Part shown: positions 35,393 through 43,941 of the stretch, piece after piece | Layout of the letters: every line of letters starts with the position of its first letter | Numbering within the stretch: position 1 is the first letter of the stretch | Assembly: GCF_018642165.1 (NCBI RefSeq) | Contig: NZ_JAHHZM010000011.1 | Location: forward strand, 62,001 to 126,000 | Direction: 5' to 3' | Length of the DNA: 64,000 bases | From: Echinicola shivajiensis | Lineage (GTDB): Bacteria; Bacteroidota; Bacteroidia; Cytophagales; Cyclobacteriaceae | Position numbers and translations under genes: made by a program | Notes under the pieces: model-generated | Databases searched by the model: none | What the model saw: only the letters and a program-made list of their open reading frames with translations | What the model was told of the DNA's origin: nothing

Positions 35393-37151
35393 TAACTTTC
35401 GCTTTTCTTGGCAATGTAAAAAAGAACTTCGTCCCTTTTCCCAGTTCACTTTCTACTCCAATTTCGCCACCATTCTTCTCCACAAAATCTTTGCTCAACA
35501 TCAAGCCTAATCCAGTACCTTGTTCTTTTTGGGTTCCAAAGGTAGTAAATGCTTCCGCTGAAAAAATCCTATTCAAATTTTTGTCGGGAATACCTACTCC
35601 AGTATCCTCTACTAATATTTTTGTTTGATTTTCGGCAAACTCTAAATAGACACTGATCTTATCTCCTTTATTGGAAAATTTAAGGGCATTGCTTAGTAAG
35701 TTTCTCAGCACAAGACGGGTCATGTTAGGATCAGCAAACACCAATGCTTCTCCCTTACTTAAGTGATTGACATGTATTCCCTTATTTTCTATTGAAGGCC
35801 TAAACAGATTAACAGCAGAGCTCAATTCTTTATCTATATCAAACACTTCTTTCTCTATATTCTCTCCCATTAATTGGCTCTTGGCCCACACCAATAAGTT
35901 TTCCATAAAACCAGAAACCTGCCTTAGGTTCTCTGAAATTCTTGGAATCATGGCCTTGAATTCTTCATCGCTGATAAAGTCCGATTCACTCATCTCCAAA
36001 AACTGAGTTAGAGAATTAAGAGGGCTTCTCATATCATGGGAAATAATGGATAAAAGCCTATCTTTTGTCATGTTCAGCTCACTCAATTCCCTGGCCTGTT
36101 CCTCTAGTTGCCTTTGATCAAGCCTAAACTGGGTAATATCCCTAAACATTAATAACCTACCCCTAAAATCCCTTTTGCCGCCACTGATAATTTTACAGTT
36201 GATTTCATAATACCTCTTTTCCTCCTGGTGCAACAAATCAAGATAAACAACTTGCTCAGTATCTTGTTCTAATAATTCAACCCAACGATCATCATTAAAT
36301 CCCAGTTTACCAAAAACGATCCCTGTAACTTCCCCTTTCCTCTTACTCAGTATCCTAAGCATTTGATCATTAAAATCCACTACCCTATCCTCGACATCCA
36401 GAACCAACATTCCTTCTCTCATGGAATCAACTACCTTGTTGCGGGCTATTGGCCTTAAATCAAACAAGCTCAATTCCCAAAAACCAAAAACCACTATAAA
36501 ACTGGTAATCACAAAGCCGTATGGTGTCGGGTCAAAACCATTAAATGGTCCTACTTGGAAAACAACCAAAATATTCGCAAGCCAAGGCACCAAACTGCCC
36601 AAAATGATAATCAATGTTTGCTTGCGATAAATGCCCTCGGACCTTTTGTAGTGAAGCAACAATAGGAATAGGCCAAATATCATCCAACAATAGAAATAAG
36701 TAGTATGGATAATATACCAAGGACCTTTTGAGGTTATCAGTCCATATAGCCCATTAATTTCCTTAATCTCTGCAGACTGGTAATGTAGGTGATGATAACT
36801 ATTCGTCCAAACCATTAACAAGGTCAACAGAGGAAAAATAAATTGCGCCGCCACCATTTGAGGCTTCAACCATTGCTCTTTGCCTACAAAGCGAAGAACA
36901 AAGAGAAGCCAAAAAACAGGCACTAAGGATATTCCGACATACTCAAATTTTACAATGGATAGCATGCGATCAAGATCATCTATAACAACCATAATCCCAT
37001 CTGAGGCAGCCCAAACACTTACAGCAACCATCATTGCTCCAAACCATCTAACGTTTTTGTTCAGTCCAATGAAAACAACAACGGACAAAAACAGCGTTAA
37101 AACGGAAAAAATCAATAGAGAGAGCGAATATGCGCTAAGTGTGAATTCCAT
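35367..37151 (-). CDS. 7TM-PAS sensor histidine kinase
   Basis: This 594-residue membrane kinase has an N-terminal seven-helix sensor of the 'histidine kinase N7TM' type (about 8-228; WFGAMMVAVSVWAASDGIMV, YVGISLVPVFWLLFVLRFVG). A PAS domain follows at about 237-345 (VDSMREGMLVLDVEDRVVDF), then HisKA with the phosphoacceptor in IISHDMRSPLNSL (His372). The ATPase domain has N-box NLLSNALKFSNKG, G1 VEDTGVGIP and G2 GTGLGLML. No response regulator is adjacent, so it is an orphan kinase in this window. The signal is unknown. It is convergent with the MFS gene. Confidence 0.92.
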   Translation of the reverse strand: MEFTLSAYSLSLLIFSVLTLFLSVVVFIGLNKNVRWFGAMMVAVSVWAASDGIMVVIDDLDRMLSIVKFEYVGISLVPVFWLLFVLRFVGKEQWLKPQMVAAQFIFPLLTLLMVWTNSYHHLHYQSAEIKEINGLYGLITSKGPWYIIHTTYFYCWMIFGLFLLLLHYKRSEGIYRKQTLIIILGSLVPWLANILVVFQVGPFNGFDPTPYGFVITSFIVVFGFWELSLFDLRPIARNKVVDSMREGMLVLDVEDRVVDFNDQMLRILSKRKGEVTGIVFGKLGFNDDRWVELLEQDTEQVVYLDLLHQEEKRYYEINCKIISGGKRDFRGRLLMFRDITQFRLDQRQLEEQARELSELNMTKDRLLSIISHDMRSPLNSLTQFLEMSESDFISDEEFKAMIPRISENLRQVSGFMENLLVWAKSQLMGENIEKEVFDIDKELSSAVNLFRPSIENKGIHVNHLSKGEALVFADPNMTRLVLRNLLSNALKFSNKGDKISVYLEFAENQTKILVEDTGVGIPDKNLNRIFSAEAFTTFGTQKEQGTGLGLMLSKDFVEKNGGEIGVESELGKGTKFFFTLPRKAKVKKEKGFLK

Positions 37152-38088
37152 TATAAAATTACTTGGTGTTCAATAACATTTTGAAAATAAATAAATCCCA
37201 TATAAGTTATATGAATTTCATAATTCATTTTTAACAATAATTTCAACGGACTTAAACACCGGTATTTTTAATTTAAAAAATTGATTATCAACACCAAGGC
37301 TTACTATCATATTATTTACTGGTTAATAATTTTGGGCAATGAATAATATAAATAAATTACGTTATTCAATATTTAAACTACAAATATAGTATTATATTAT
37401 TCTGTTTGTAACTAATTAGCATAACTTTATTTACTTTTTTCAACCTTATATTTAGAAATCACTCCATAAAACCAGGAATATAATCTAACAAATATTTTTT
37501 TTTGATCCCAACAAATACTCTTGACAGAACATGAAAAATATACGGTATATGTAAGAATTTAAAGAAAATCAATGCTACCAGACCTAGAAAGAGGACAGAG
37601 AAAGCAGGGCATTTTACAGAAATTCGGGAAATTAATTTTAGATCGTCGCAGTTAAATTTAGCTTCCTTTATATTTAGAGTCTTATGTATTAATTTTTGAA
37701 ATATGAAAAATTAGATCCTAAGTAGCCAGTGATTTCATTTTGGAGCTGCTTTCCAAAAGTATTGATCTCCAAAAAGCTTATTATAAAATCTGTATATCCC
37801 CTATTCCACCAGCAAGTATTACCCTTCAAAACATTCTCTCAAAAATGACTAATATTTCACAGAAATAATTAATTAAGTCAGTGGAAATCCGTGGAATTCG
37901 TGAGAAATAAAGCTACTGGTGTGAAAACGGATAATCATATTATAAAAATTTCAGCTTCCAAAAATGAAATAGCTGGCAAAGATTTATTTTTAAGCTAATG
38001 ATTCTGTATTTTATTATTTTGGTAAACGTTAGGCTTGAATTTCCTTTATCAGAATAGTTATCAAGTAATCATCTTTAAAATATAAACC
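37152..38088. other. Long AT-rich intergenic region
   Basis: 937 bp without a supported gene, between the divergent kinase and deaminase genes. It holds repeat copy B (37789-37941) and otherwise A/T-rich sequence with poly-T tracts. Promoters for both flanking genes should be here, but no convincing TAnnTTTG box was found. Confidence 0.6.
37789..37941 (+). repeat. Dispersed repeat, copy B
   Basis: This is nearly identical to 6514-6686 and in the same orientation, but about 20 bases shorter because it lacks the acctgtcttccgccaggtag segment. It shares the block accagcaagtattaccctt and the later block cgtgagaaataaagctactg. It lies about 150 bp upstream of the cytosine deaminase gene. Confidence 0.85.
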
Positions 38089-38526
38089 ATGGACAAATTT
38101 TTAGAAGCAGCAATAGAAGAAGCTAAAAAGGGCTTAAGTGAAGGTGGAATCCCAATAGGCTCCGTTCTTGTATATGAAGGAAAAATAATAGGAAAAGGGC
38201 ATAATAGAAGAGTACAAAAAGGCAGCGCTATTTTGCATGGAGAAATGGATGCCATAGAAAATGCTGGACGACAAAGCGCAAAAGTTTATCAAAACAGCAT
38301 TCTATATACCACCCTTTCCCCTTGTCCCATGTGTTCTGGTACCATCTTGCTCTATGGCATTCCAAAAGTAGTAATTGGGGAAAACCAAACATTCATGGGA
38401 GAGGAAGAACTCCTAAAATCAAGAGGCGTGGAAGTCACTGTTAGCAATAATGAAACTTGTAAGGAATTAATGACTACTTTTATCGCTTCCAATTCAGCCC
38501 TGTGGAATGAGGATATCGGTGAATAA
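38089..38526 (+). CDS. Cytosine deaminase, fungal FCY1 type
   Basis: This 145-residue zinc deaminase closely matches the yeast cytosine deaminase family. GGIPIGSVLV, GHNRRVQKGSAILHGEMDAI, LYTTLSPCPMCSGTILLYGI, VIGENQTF and the terminal WNEDIGE all have counterparts at equal spacing in FCY1. Zinc ligands are His50, Cys79 and Cys82, with Glu52 as proton shuttle. It converts cytosine to uracil, or acts on a related small pyrimidine. It is cytosolic. The gene is followed after 27 bp by a rightward exported hydrolase-like gene, so they may be co-transcribed. Most bacterial cytosine deaminases (E. coli CodA) are an unrelated amidohydrolase, which makes this type notable. Confidence 0.9.
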   Translation: MDKFLEAAIEEAKKGLSEGGIPIGSVLVYEGKIIGKGHNRRVQKGSAILHGEMDAIENAGRQSAKVYQNSILYTTLSPCPMCSGTILLYGIPKVVIGENQTFMGEEELLKSRGVEVTVSNNETCKELMTTFIASNSALWNEDIGE

Positions 38527-38553
38527 AAATTCTACCAACAACCTATTTCAAGT

Positions 38554-39450
38554 ATGAAACCCTTTATTCTATGCATATTATTAGGCGCATATTGTTTCTT
38601 AGGAACCAAGTTATATGCACAAAACAAAAACCAGATGGCTCCGCAAAATCCATCTCCTATGACGGAAAGTATACGGCCCCATGAACGAATCCCAAAAAAC
38701 AATTACCTGGGCAAACACCTAGAAATTAATGATATCTTTGAATCTCCAGCCCACCTATTTATTCCTACAGAAACCTATCCTCAGGATTCTGTCTGTCTCT
38801 TGATTCATTTTCATGGTTCCCATGAAGTGGCAGATTATGCCATAAAAAACAAAAATGGATGGGCGGCTTTGACACTTAACTTGGGCAGTGGTTCTTCTGC
38901 ATATTCCCGCCCTTTAGATCAGGTCGATGCTTTCCACAAATTATTGAAAGCCACAGAATCAACAATGCGTAAACCTATTAAGGCTATTTATCTTTCCGGA
39001 TGGAGCGCAGGGTATGGTGCTATTAGGTCTATTCTAAAATCAAACTATTATTCCCAAATTGATGGAGTCCTACTTTTGGATGGCATGCATGCAGGATATA
39101 TTCCCAAAGGTCAACCCTTAGCTACAGGGGCTAAAATCAATGAGGAAGATTTATCAATATTTCTTCAACTAGCCCAAGACGCTATAAAAGGAAACATCAT
39201 ATTTACTTTTACCCATAGTAGCGTTTTCCCTGGCACCTTTGCAAGTACAACAGAATGTGCCGACTACCTAATCAACCAACTTGAATTAAAGAGAAATCCT
39301 GTCTTGATCCAAGGTCCACTTGGAATGCAGCAAGTCGCAGATAACCAAGAAGGTTCACTCAGAATAAAGGCCTATGCAGGCAATTCAGCACCTGACCATG
39401 TAGACCATTTACATGCATTATCCTGGTTTCTTGAAGAAATGACTCATTGA
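38554..39450 (+). CDS. Exported alpha/beta-hydrolase-like protein
   Basis: This 298-residue protein has a signal peptide (MKPFILCILLGAYCFLGTKL, cleavage near YAQ). The mature part shows an alpha/beta-hydrolase pattern: CLLIHFHGSHEVADYA resembles the oxyanion-hole strand (HG), YLSGWSAGYGAIRS is a nucleophile elbow with Ser151, and HVDHLHALSWFLEEM near the end offers candidate catalytic histidines. No closer family is recognised. A periplasmic esterase or peptidase is plausible; there is no lipobox. It is 27 bp after the deaminase gene and 73 bp before the next rightward gene. Confidence 0.68.
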   Translation: MKPFILCILLGAYCFLGTKLYAQNKNQMAPQNPSPMTESIRPHERIPKNNYLGKHLEINDIFESPAHLFIPTETYPQDSVCLLIHFHGSHEVADYAIKNKNGWAALTLNLGSGSSAYSRPLDQVDAFHKLLKATESTMRKPIKAIYLSGWSAGYGAIRSILKSNYYSQIDGVLLLDGMHAGYIPKGQPLATGAKINEEDLSIFLQLAQDAIKGNIIFTFTHSSVFPGTFASTTECADYLINQLELKRNPVLIQGPLGMQQVADNQEGSLRIKAYAGNSAPDHVDHLHALSWFLEEMTH

Positions 39451-39512
39451 AAAAACCATTTTATTGACTATTAAAATGCCCCTAAGTGCTTTAAGAATTC
39501 CTCTGGGGCGTA

Positions 39513-39520
39513 TATCTTTG
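39513..39520 (+). promoter_or_regulatory. Possible -7 promoter box
   Basis: TATCTTTG matches the Bacteroidota -7 consensus TAnnTTTG exactly. No TTG -33 partner is seen at the usual spacing, and the box abuts the chosen ATG at 39524. It is either chance or implies a near-leaderless transcript. Confidence 0.25.
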
Positions 39521-39523
39521 AAT

Positions 39524-40393
39524 ATGAAAACAATCCAAATCATAGGGGTTCCTGAACACTTTAATTATCCTTGGATACAATTGGTCGCTGAACAACCTCT
39601 TGAAGACAAAGGCATAAAACTGGCTTGGAAGAATGAATCCAAGGGATCAGGAGCCATGAACAAAGCCATTAGGGAAAACGAAGCTGATATAGCCATTATT
39701 CTCACCGAGAGCTTTATAAAAGACCAGATCGAAGGTAACCCTGGTAAAATAATAGGATACCATGTACTCTCCCCTCTCACCTGGGGAATCCATGTACCTG
39801 CAAAATCAGGAGTTAAAACAGCTAGTGAGCTTCAAAACTCCCCTTTTCTAATCAGTCGATATGGTTCTGGCTCCCATCTTATGACCTATCTATTAGCCAA
39901 AGAAAAAGGCTGGAAAACCGAAGAGTTGAAATTTGAAGTAGTGGGCAATATGGATGGAGCAAAGGATTCCTTTGAAGATCAAAAAGCAAAAGGATTCTTA
40001 TGGGAAAAATATACCACCAAACCATTGGTTGATGAAGGACTTTTTAATAGGGTCGATGAAATCCCTACTCCCTGGCCATGCTTTGTAATAGTTGCTCGAC
40101 AGGAACTTATTGACAAGTACAAAAGCGAGTTAAAACTCATTCAGGACTTACTCTATAAAAAGTCCAATGAAATAAAAAACAAAAACAACCTATCCCAAAT
40201 AATAGCTGAAGCATACGGCATTCAAGAAATAGATATTAAAGCTTGGTTAGAACAAACTACCTGGGCAATTAACAGTCAGGTTAGTGCAGATAGTTTAAAA
40301 GAGACAATGGACATTCTATTTGAATTAGGATTGATCAAAGAAAAAACGGCAGTAGAGAATCTGATTGCAGATGAGCTTGTCCAGCTTATATAA
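39524..40393 (+). CDS. Cytosolic SsuA/THI5-like substrate-binding-fold protein
   Basis: I prefer the ATG at 39524 because the protein then begins MKTIQIIGVPEHFNYPWIQL, as a fold of this type should. An in-frame ATG at 39464 adds 20 residues without any signal. The 289-residue product looks like a type II periplasmic-binding-protein fold related to SsuA/THI5-like or TAXI proteins: GSGAMNKAIRENEADIAIIL, SPFLISRYGSGSHLMTYLLA, PWPCFVIVARQELIDKY. There is no signal peptide or lipobox, so it would stay in the cytosol, and no ABC transporter genes are near. A binding, sensing or THI5-like biosynthetic role is possible. Function is unknown. Confidence 0.65.
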   Translation: MKTIQIIGVPEHFNYPWIQLVAEQPLEDKGIKLAWKNESKGSGAMNKAIRENEADIAIILTESFIKDQIEGNPGKIIGYHVLSPLTWGIHVPAKSGVKTASELQNSPFLISRYGSGSHLMTYLLAKEKGWKTEELKFEVVGNMDGAKDSFEDQKAKGFLWEKYTTKPLVDEGLFNRVDEIPTPWPCFVIVARQELIDKYKSELKLIQDLLYKKSNEIKNKNNLSQIIAEAYGIQEIDIKAWLEQTTWAINSQVSADSLKETMDILFELGLIKEKTAVENLIADELVQLI

Positions 40394-40394
40394 A

Positions 40395-40427
40395 CAAAAG
40401 CCCCTGAATCGGGGCTTTTGTTTTTTT
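40395..40427. terminator. Bidirectional intrinsic terminator
   Basis: CAAAAGCCCC (40395-40404) and GGGGCTTTTG (40411-40420) form a perfect 10-bp stem with a 6-base loop, followed by seven T. It lies between convergent genes and its A/T flanks allow use from both sides. Confidence 0.9.
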
Positions 40428-40447
40428 AAGAGGAAGGCATTGTGAAC

Positions 40448-41740
40448 TTATTTTTCATCTGCCTTTTTGATCAGATCTCCATCTTCCAATTTTTTGCTCA
40501 CTATATGGTACGGACCTGAGACAATCTCAACACCTTCATCCAGTCCTTCCAATATTTCAATATTTTCAAAATCAGAGATCCCCGTTTTCACCTCTGTCAA
40601 TACAGCCTTACCTCCTTCGGTTTTAAACACCAATTCTTTTAAATCACTGGACTGATCAGTACTGTCCTGTCTCATATTCTCCCGGGTAGTTACAGATGCA
40701 AGAGGAACAGAAAGTACATTTTCTTTCTTATCGGTAATTATCTCCACACTTGCAGTCATCCCAGGCCTGAAAGGAAAGCGGTTTTGTTCTGTCACCAAAT
40801 GCTTATAGGAATCATTGATTACCCTGATTCGAACTTCAAATTCCGTTACGGCATCCTGACTGGCCTTTTCATTAGCTGAATTGGCTATGGAAGTCACTAC
40901 TCCTTTAAATTTATCTCCTGTACTGGAATAAGCATCAACATCAATAATGGTCGTATCTCCCAGAGAAAGCCTTACAATGTCGTTTTCGTTCACATCCACC
41001 CTAACCTCCATTTTGCTCATATCAGCTATCCTTAACATCTCCGTACCAGCCATCTGCTGGGTCCCAACTACCCGCTCGCCTTTCTCCACCAATAGCTTAG
41101 AAACCACCCCACTTACTGGAGCAAAGACATTCGTTAAGCTCAGATTCTCTGAGGCTTCGTTTACGCTTGCTTGAGCACTTTTTACGATATATTTGGAAGC
41201 TTCAACGGATTGTTTGGCTGCTGCTAAATCATTTTGTGCTGAAATATAATTGGCCTTTGCCTGTTCAAATTCAGAATCAGAAATCACCTTGCTCTCATAA
41301 AGATCCTTATTCCTATCATATTCAAGTTGAGCTCTTTCGAATTGGGCCTCAGAACGATTCAAAGCTGCTTCAGACTGGGCTAAATTGGCCTTTTGTTGAC
41401 TGAGGTTGGCTTTATTTCTATCTAGCACAGAAATGAAATTATCAGGTCGTATTTTGACCAAAAGGTCATTTTGCTGAACAGAATCCCCTTCTTTGATGTT
41501 TAATTCAATGATTTCCCCAGCTACATCTGGACTAAGCTTGATTTCTGTCTCAGGCTGAATCACTCCTGAAGAACTTACTTTTTCTACAATTGTCTTTTTG
41601 GCTGCCTTAAAGGTTTCTACCTCCGTCTCTGCTGGGCCACCTACCCAGCCCATAGATTTACCTACCAATATCACTACCACCAAAATTCCCAATGCGCCAG
41701 AAAGCCAGTAAATAAGCTTGTTTGATTTCTTTTTAGCCAT
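40448..41740 (-). CDS. HlyD/MacA-type efflux periplasmic adaptor
   Basis: This 430-residue membrane-fusion protein has an N-terminal membrane anchor (IYWLSGALGILVVVILVGKS). A split lipoyl-like domain follows (AGEIIELNIKEGDSVQQNDL and later VFAPVSGVVSKLLVEKGERV), flanking a long coiled-coil hairpin (about 100-210, rich in Ala, Gln, Glu and Asn). Beta-barrel and membrane-proximal domains end the protein. It would bridge an inner-membrane pump and the TolC-type channel encoded 11 bp upstream. The usual MacB-type ABC or RND pump gene is not next to it: the gene ends at a terminator. The pump must be encoded elsewhere. Confidence 0.92.
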   Translation of the reverse strand: MAKKKSNKLIYWLSGALGILVVVILVGKSMGWVGGPAETEVETFKAAKKTIVEKVSSSGVIQPETEIKLSPDVAGEIIELNIKEGDSVQQNDLLVKIRPDNFISVLDRNKANLSQQKANLAQSEAALNRSEAQFERAQLEYDRNKDLYESKVISDSEFEQAKANYISAQNDLAAAKQSVEASKYIVKSAQASVNEASENLSLTNVFAPVSGVVSKLLVEKGERVVGTQQMAGTEMLRIADMSKMEVRVDVNENDIVRLSLGDTTIIDVDAYSSTGDKFKGVVTSIANSANEKASQDAVTEFEVRIRVINDSYKHLVTEQNRFPFRPGMTASVEIITDKKENVLSVPLASVTTRENMRQDSTDQSSDLKELVFKTEGGKAVLTEVKTGISDFENIEILEGLDEGVEIVSGPYHIVSKKLEDGDLIKKADEK

Positions 41741-41751
41741 GGTTTAATTTA

Positions 41752-43089
41752 TTAAAGTGTTAAGGGATTGCCCACGTAAAAATCCAATACTTTTACACTA
41801 AAAATATATTGATATTTTGCCTGAAGCAAATCTGCCTGCGCATTAAATAAGTTATTTTGTGCCACCTGAAAATCTACTGCATTGATCATTCCCACTTCAA
41901 ATCTCTTCTGGGCCATCCTAAAAGCTTCATTTAAAGAAGATACCCTCAAAAGAGAAGATTCATAGGTTTGTTTGGCGGCAATTGCATTGGTATATGCCGT
42001 TTCTATATCTTGCCTTAATCTATTCTTAACCTCCTTAACATTAATCTTACTTAATTCTTTTTGGACTCTTGCCCGTTGTAAATTAGCTCTATTGGTTAAA
42101 TTTGAAAATATGGGAATATTCAGGTTTACCCCAATCACTTCACTTAAATTCCCATCAAATTGCTCCCAAAAAGGCACAACATCTTTATAGAGTTCATTAT
42201 AATTTGTACTTGCATTTGCTCCAAAACCTAAAGTAGGATAGTAAGCTCCTTTAGCAATTTTAACCCCATATTCAGCACTCTCAGTGCCCAGTTCTGCAGC
42301 TTTTACCTCTGGCATAAGTGCCAAGGCAATGGCATAGACCTCATTTACACTATGTCCACCAATCAAATAATTTTCTGCATCTAAATCTGGCACCGACACA
42401 TCAAATTCTTCCTCATAGGGGATTTGAATGGCCTGCATTAAGTTCAACTTCGCCAATCTCAAATTGTTCCTCGCATTGGTCAACTCCACATTGCTGGTGG
42501 CATTCTGGGCTTCCAAATCATATTGATCTGAAATAGGAAGAGCACCAACTTCTACCAACTTTTTTGTCCTCTCCAACTGATTACTGGTTACTTCCAGTTG
42601 TGAGGCAGCCACATTTACCTGTTCCTTGGCAAAAACCACGTTTACAAATAAGTTGACAATATTAAGGGTAATATTATTTCTAGTGGCTTCCACATTCAGC
42701 TCTCCAGTTTCCAAATCCACCACAGCCCGATTAATACTATTATTAATCCTACCTCCTGAAAACAAACTTACGTTAGTCCTTACACTAAAACCTGCACTCC
42801 CAAAACTACTACTGGGTAAATAGTCATTAGTTACATTATCAAGTGCACGCCCCCAACTATAATTATAAGATGAGGTCATTGAAAGTGAAGGGTAGCGTTG
42901 CCCCCTGGATTCCATCAAATTGGTTTGATTGTTTTCTTGATTGAGGACACTCCTCTGTAGTTCAAGATTGTTTTCAAGTCCAATTTGTACACATTCCTCT
43001 AAAGATAAATAAGAAATATTCTCTTGAGTCCAACCATTTAAAATACTAAAAACAATTAAAGCTAGGGTTACAAAAAATCTCTTGGTCAT
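41752..43089 (-). CDS. TolC-family outer-membrane efflux protein
   Basis: This 445-residue TolC-like protein has a signal peptide (MTKRFFVTLALIVFSILNGW) and then two repeats of the outer-membrane efflux domain. The first begins LSLEECVQIGLENNLELQ and the second includes AIALALMPEVKAAELGTESA. Long helices contain LEVTSNQLERTKKLVEVGAL and RFEVGMINAVDFQVAQNNLF, the typical '...G...D.L.AQ..L' end. It forms a trimeric exit channel in the outer membrane. It is followed by the HlyD-type adaptor gene and lies 8 bp after sdaAB, so the three may share a transcript. Substrates cannot be inferred. Confidence 0.93.
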   Translation of the reverse strand: MTKRFFVTLALIVFSILNGWTQENISYLSLEECVQIGLENNLELQRSVLNQENNQTNLMESRGQRYPSLSMTSSYNYSWGRALDNVTNDYLPSSSFGSAGFSVRTNVSLFSGGRINNSINRAVVDLETGELNVEATRNNITLNIVNLFVNVVFAKEQVNVAASQLEVTSNQLERTKKLVEVGALPISDQYDLEAQNATSNVELTNARNNLRLAKLNLMQAIQIPYEEEFDVSVPDLDAENYLIGGHSVNEVYAIALALMPEVKAAELGTESAEYGVKIAKGAYYPTLGFGANASTNYNELYKDVVPFWEQFDGNLSEVIGVNLNIPIFSNLTNRANLQRARVQKELSKINVKEVKNRLRQDIETAYTNAIAAKQTYESSLLRVSSLNEAFRMAQKRFEVGMINAVDFQVAQNNLFNAQADLLQAKYQYIFSVKVLDFYVGNPLTL

Positions 43090-43097
43090 AGCAATTA

Positions 43098-43775
43098 CTA
43101 AAGGTCTATTTTTGGAATATAAATTAATTCATGAATCCATCCAATACTTTCTAAATATTGTATCGTAATTGGATTCAATCCTGAGTCCATTTCTATCACA
43201 TGACAGGCTATTTCCCGCTTACCTTTCCGAGAAACCGACATGGTAGCTATATTGGCCTTTTCTTGGGCCAGAATACTTGTAATAAAGGCAATGGCACCAG
43301 AAACATCATCTGCTTTTATGATCAAAGTATGTTCTTGTGCCGAGAAATCAGCATGAAATCCATCAACAGCACTGATATTGATCAGTCCGCCTCCCAAGCT
43401 CTCACCGATTACCTCTACTTTTCTTTCTCCTTTTTCAAGATTTAGTTTTATGGTATTGGGGTGATATACCGAGGCATTGCCAATAGATTTAAAGCTATAT
43501 TCAAGCCCCCTTTCCTCAGCGAGATCCAAGGATTGCTTAATCCTAACATCATCAGTTTTGAAATCCAATAATCCTCCGATTACGGCCTTATCACTGCCGT
43601 GTCCCTCATAGGTACTGGCAAATGAATTATAAAAGGTTATTAAAGCCTTATCAGGAATTGATCCCAATACCTTTATTGCTGCTCGAGCAATTCTTACCAC
43701 TCCTGCTGTATGGGAAGAAGAAGGACCTATCATTATCGGTCCGATCATATCAAATACGCTACTCTTTCTAGCCAT
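43098..43775 (-). CDS. sdaAB: L-serine dehydratase, beta subunit
   Basis: This 225-residue protein matches the beta subunit of the two-part iron-sulfur L-serine ammonia-lyase, which deaminates serine to pyruvate. The signature is MIGPIMIGPSSSHTAGVVRI near the N-terminus, followed by FYNSFASTYEGHGSDKAVIG. The C-terminal third is an ACT-like domain (HTLIIKADDVSGAIAFITSI, ANIATMSVSRKGKREIACHV) that probably senses serine. The cluster of cysteines for the [4Fe-4S] centre belongs to the alpha subunit, whose gene is not in this window next to it. It is the first gene of a leftward run with the efflux genes. Confidence 0.9.
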   Translation of the reverse strand: MARKSSVFDMIGPIMIGPSSSHTAGVVRIARAAIKVLGSIPDKALITFYNSFASTYEGHGSDKAVIGGLLDFKTDDVRIKQSLDLAEERGLEYSFKSIGNASVYHPNTIKLNLEKGERKVEVIGESLGGGLINISAVDGFHADFSAQEHTLIIKADDVSGAIAFITSILAQEKANIATMSVSRKGKREIACHVIEMDSGLNPITIQYLESIGWIHELIYIPKIDL

Positions 43776-43941
43776 ATTTTAGCCAAATTCACTAATTAAT
43801 ATGCTAATCTACTATTAAAGATTTAATTATCTCCCATTATGTATTTTAATTCAATCTATTCAGACCAATTTGAAATATTTTAACTTAATTTTAACATTAT
43901 TGGTCAAAAATTGAAAACAAGCAGCTAATTTCTAACCCACC

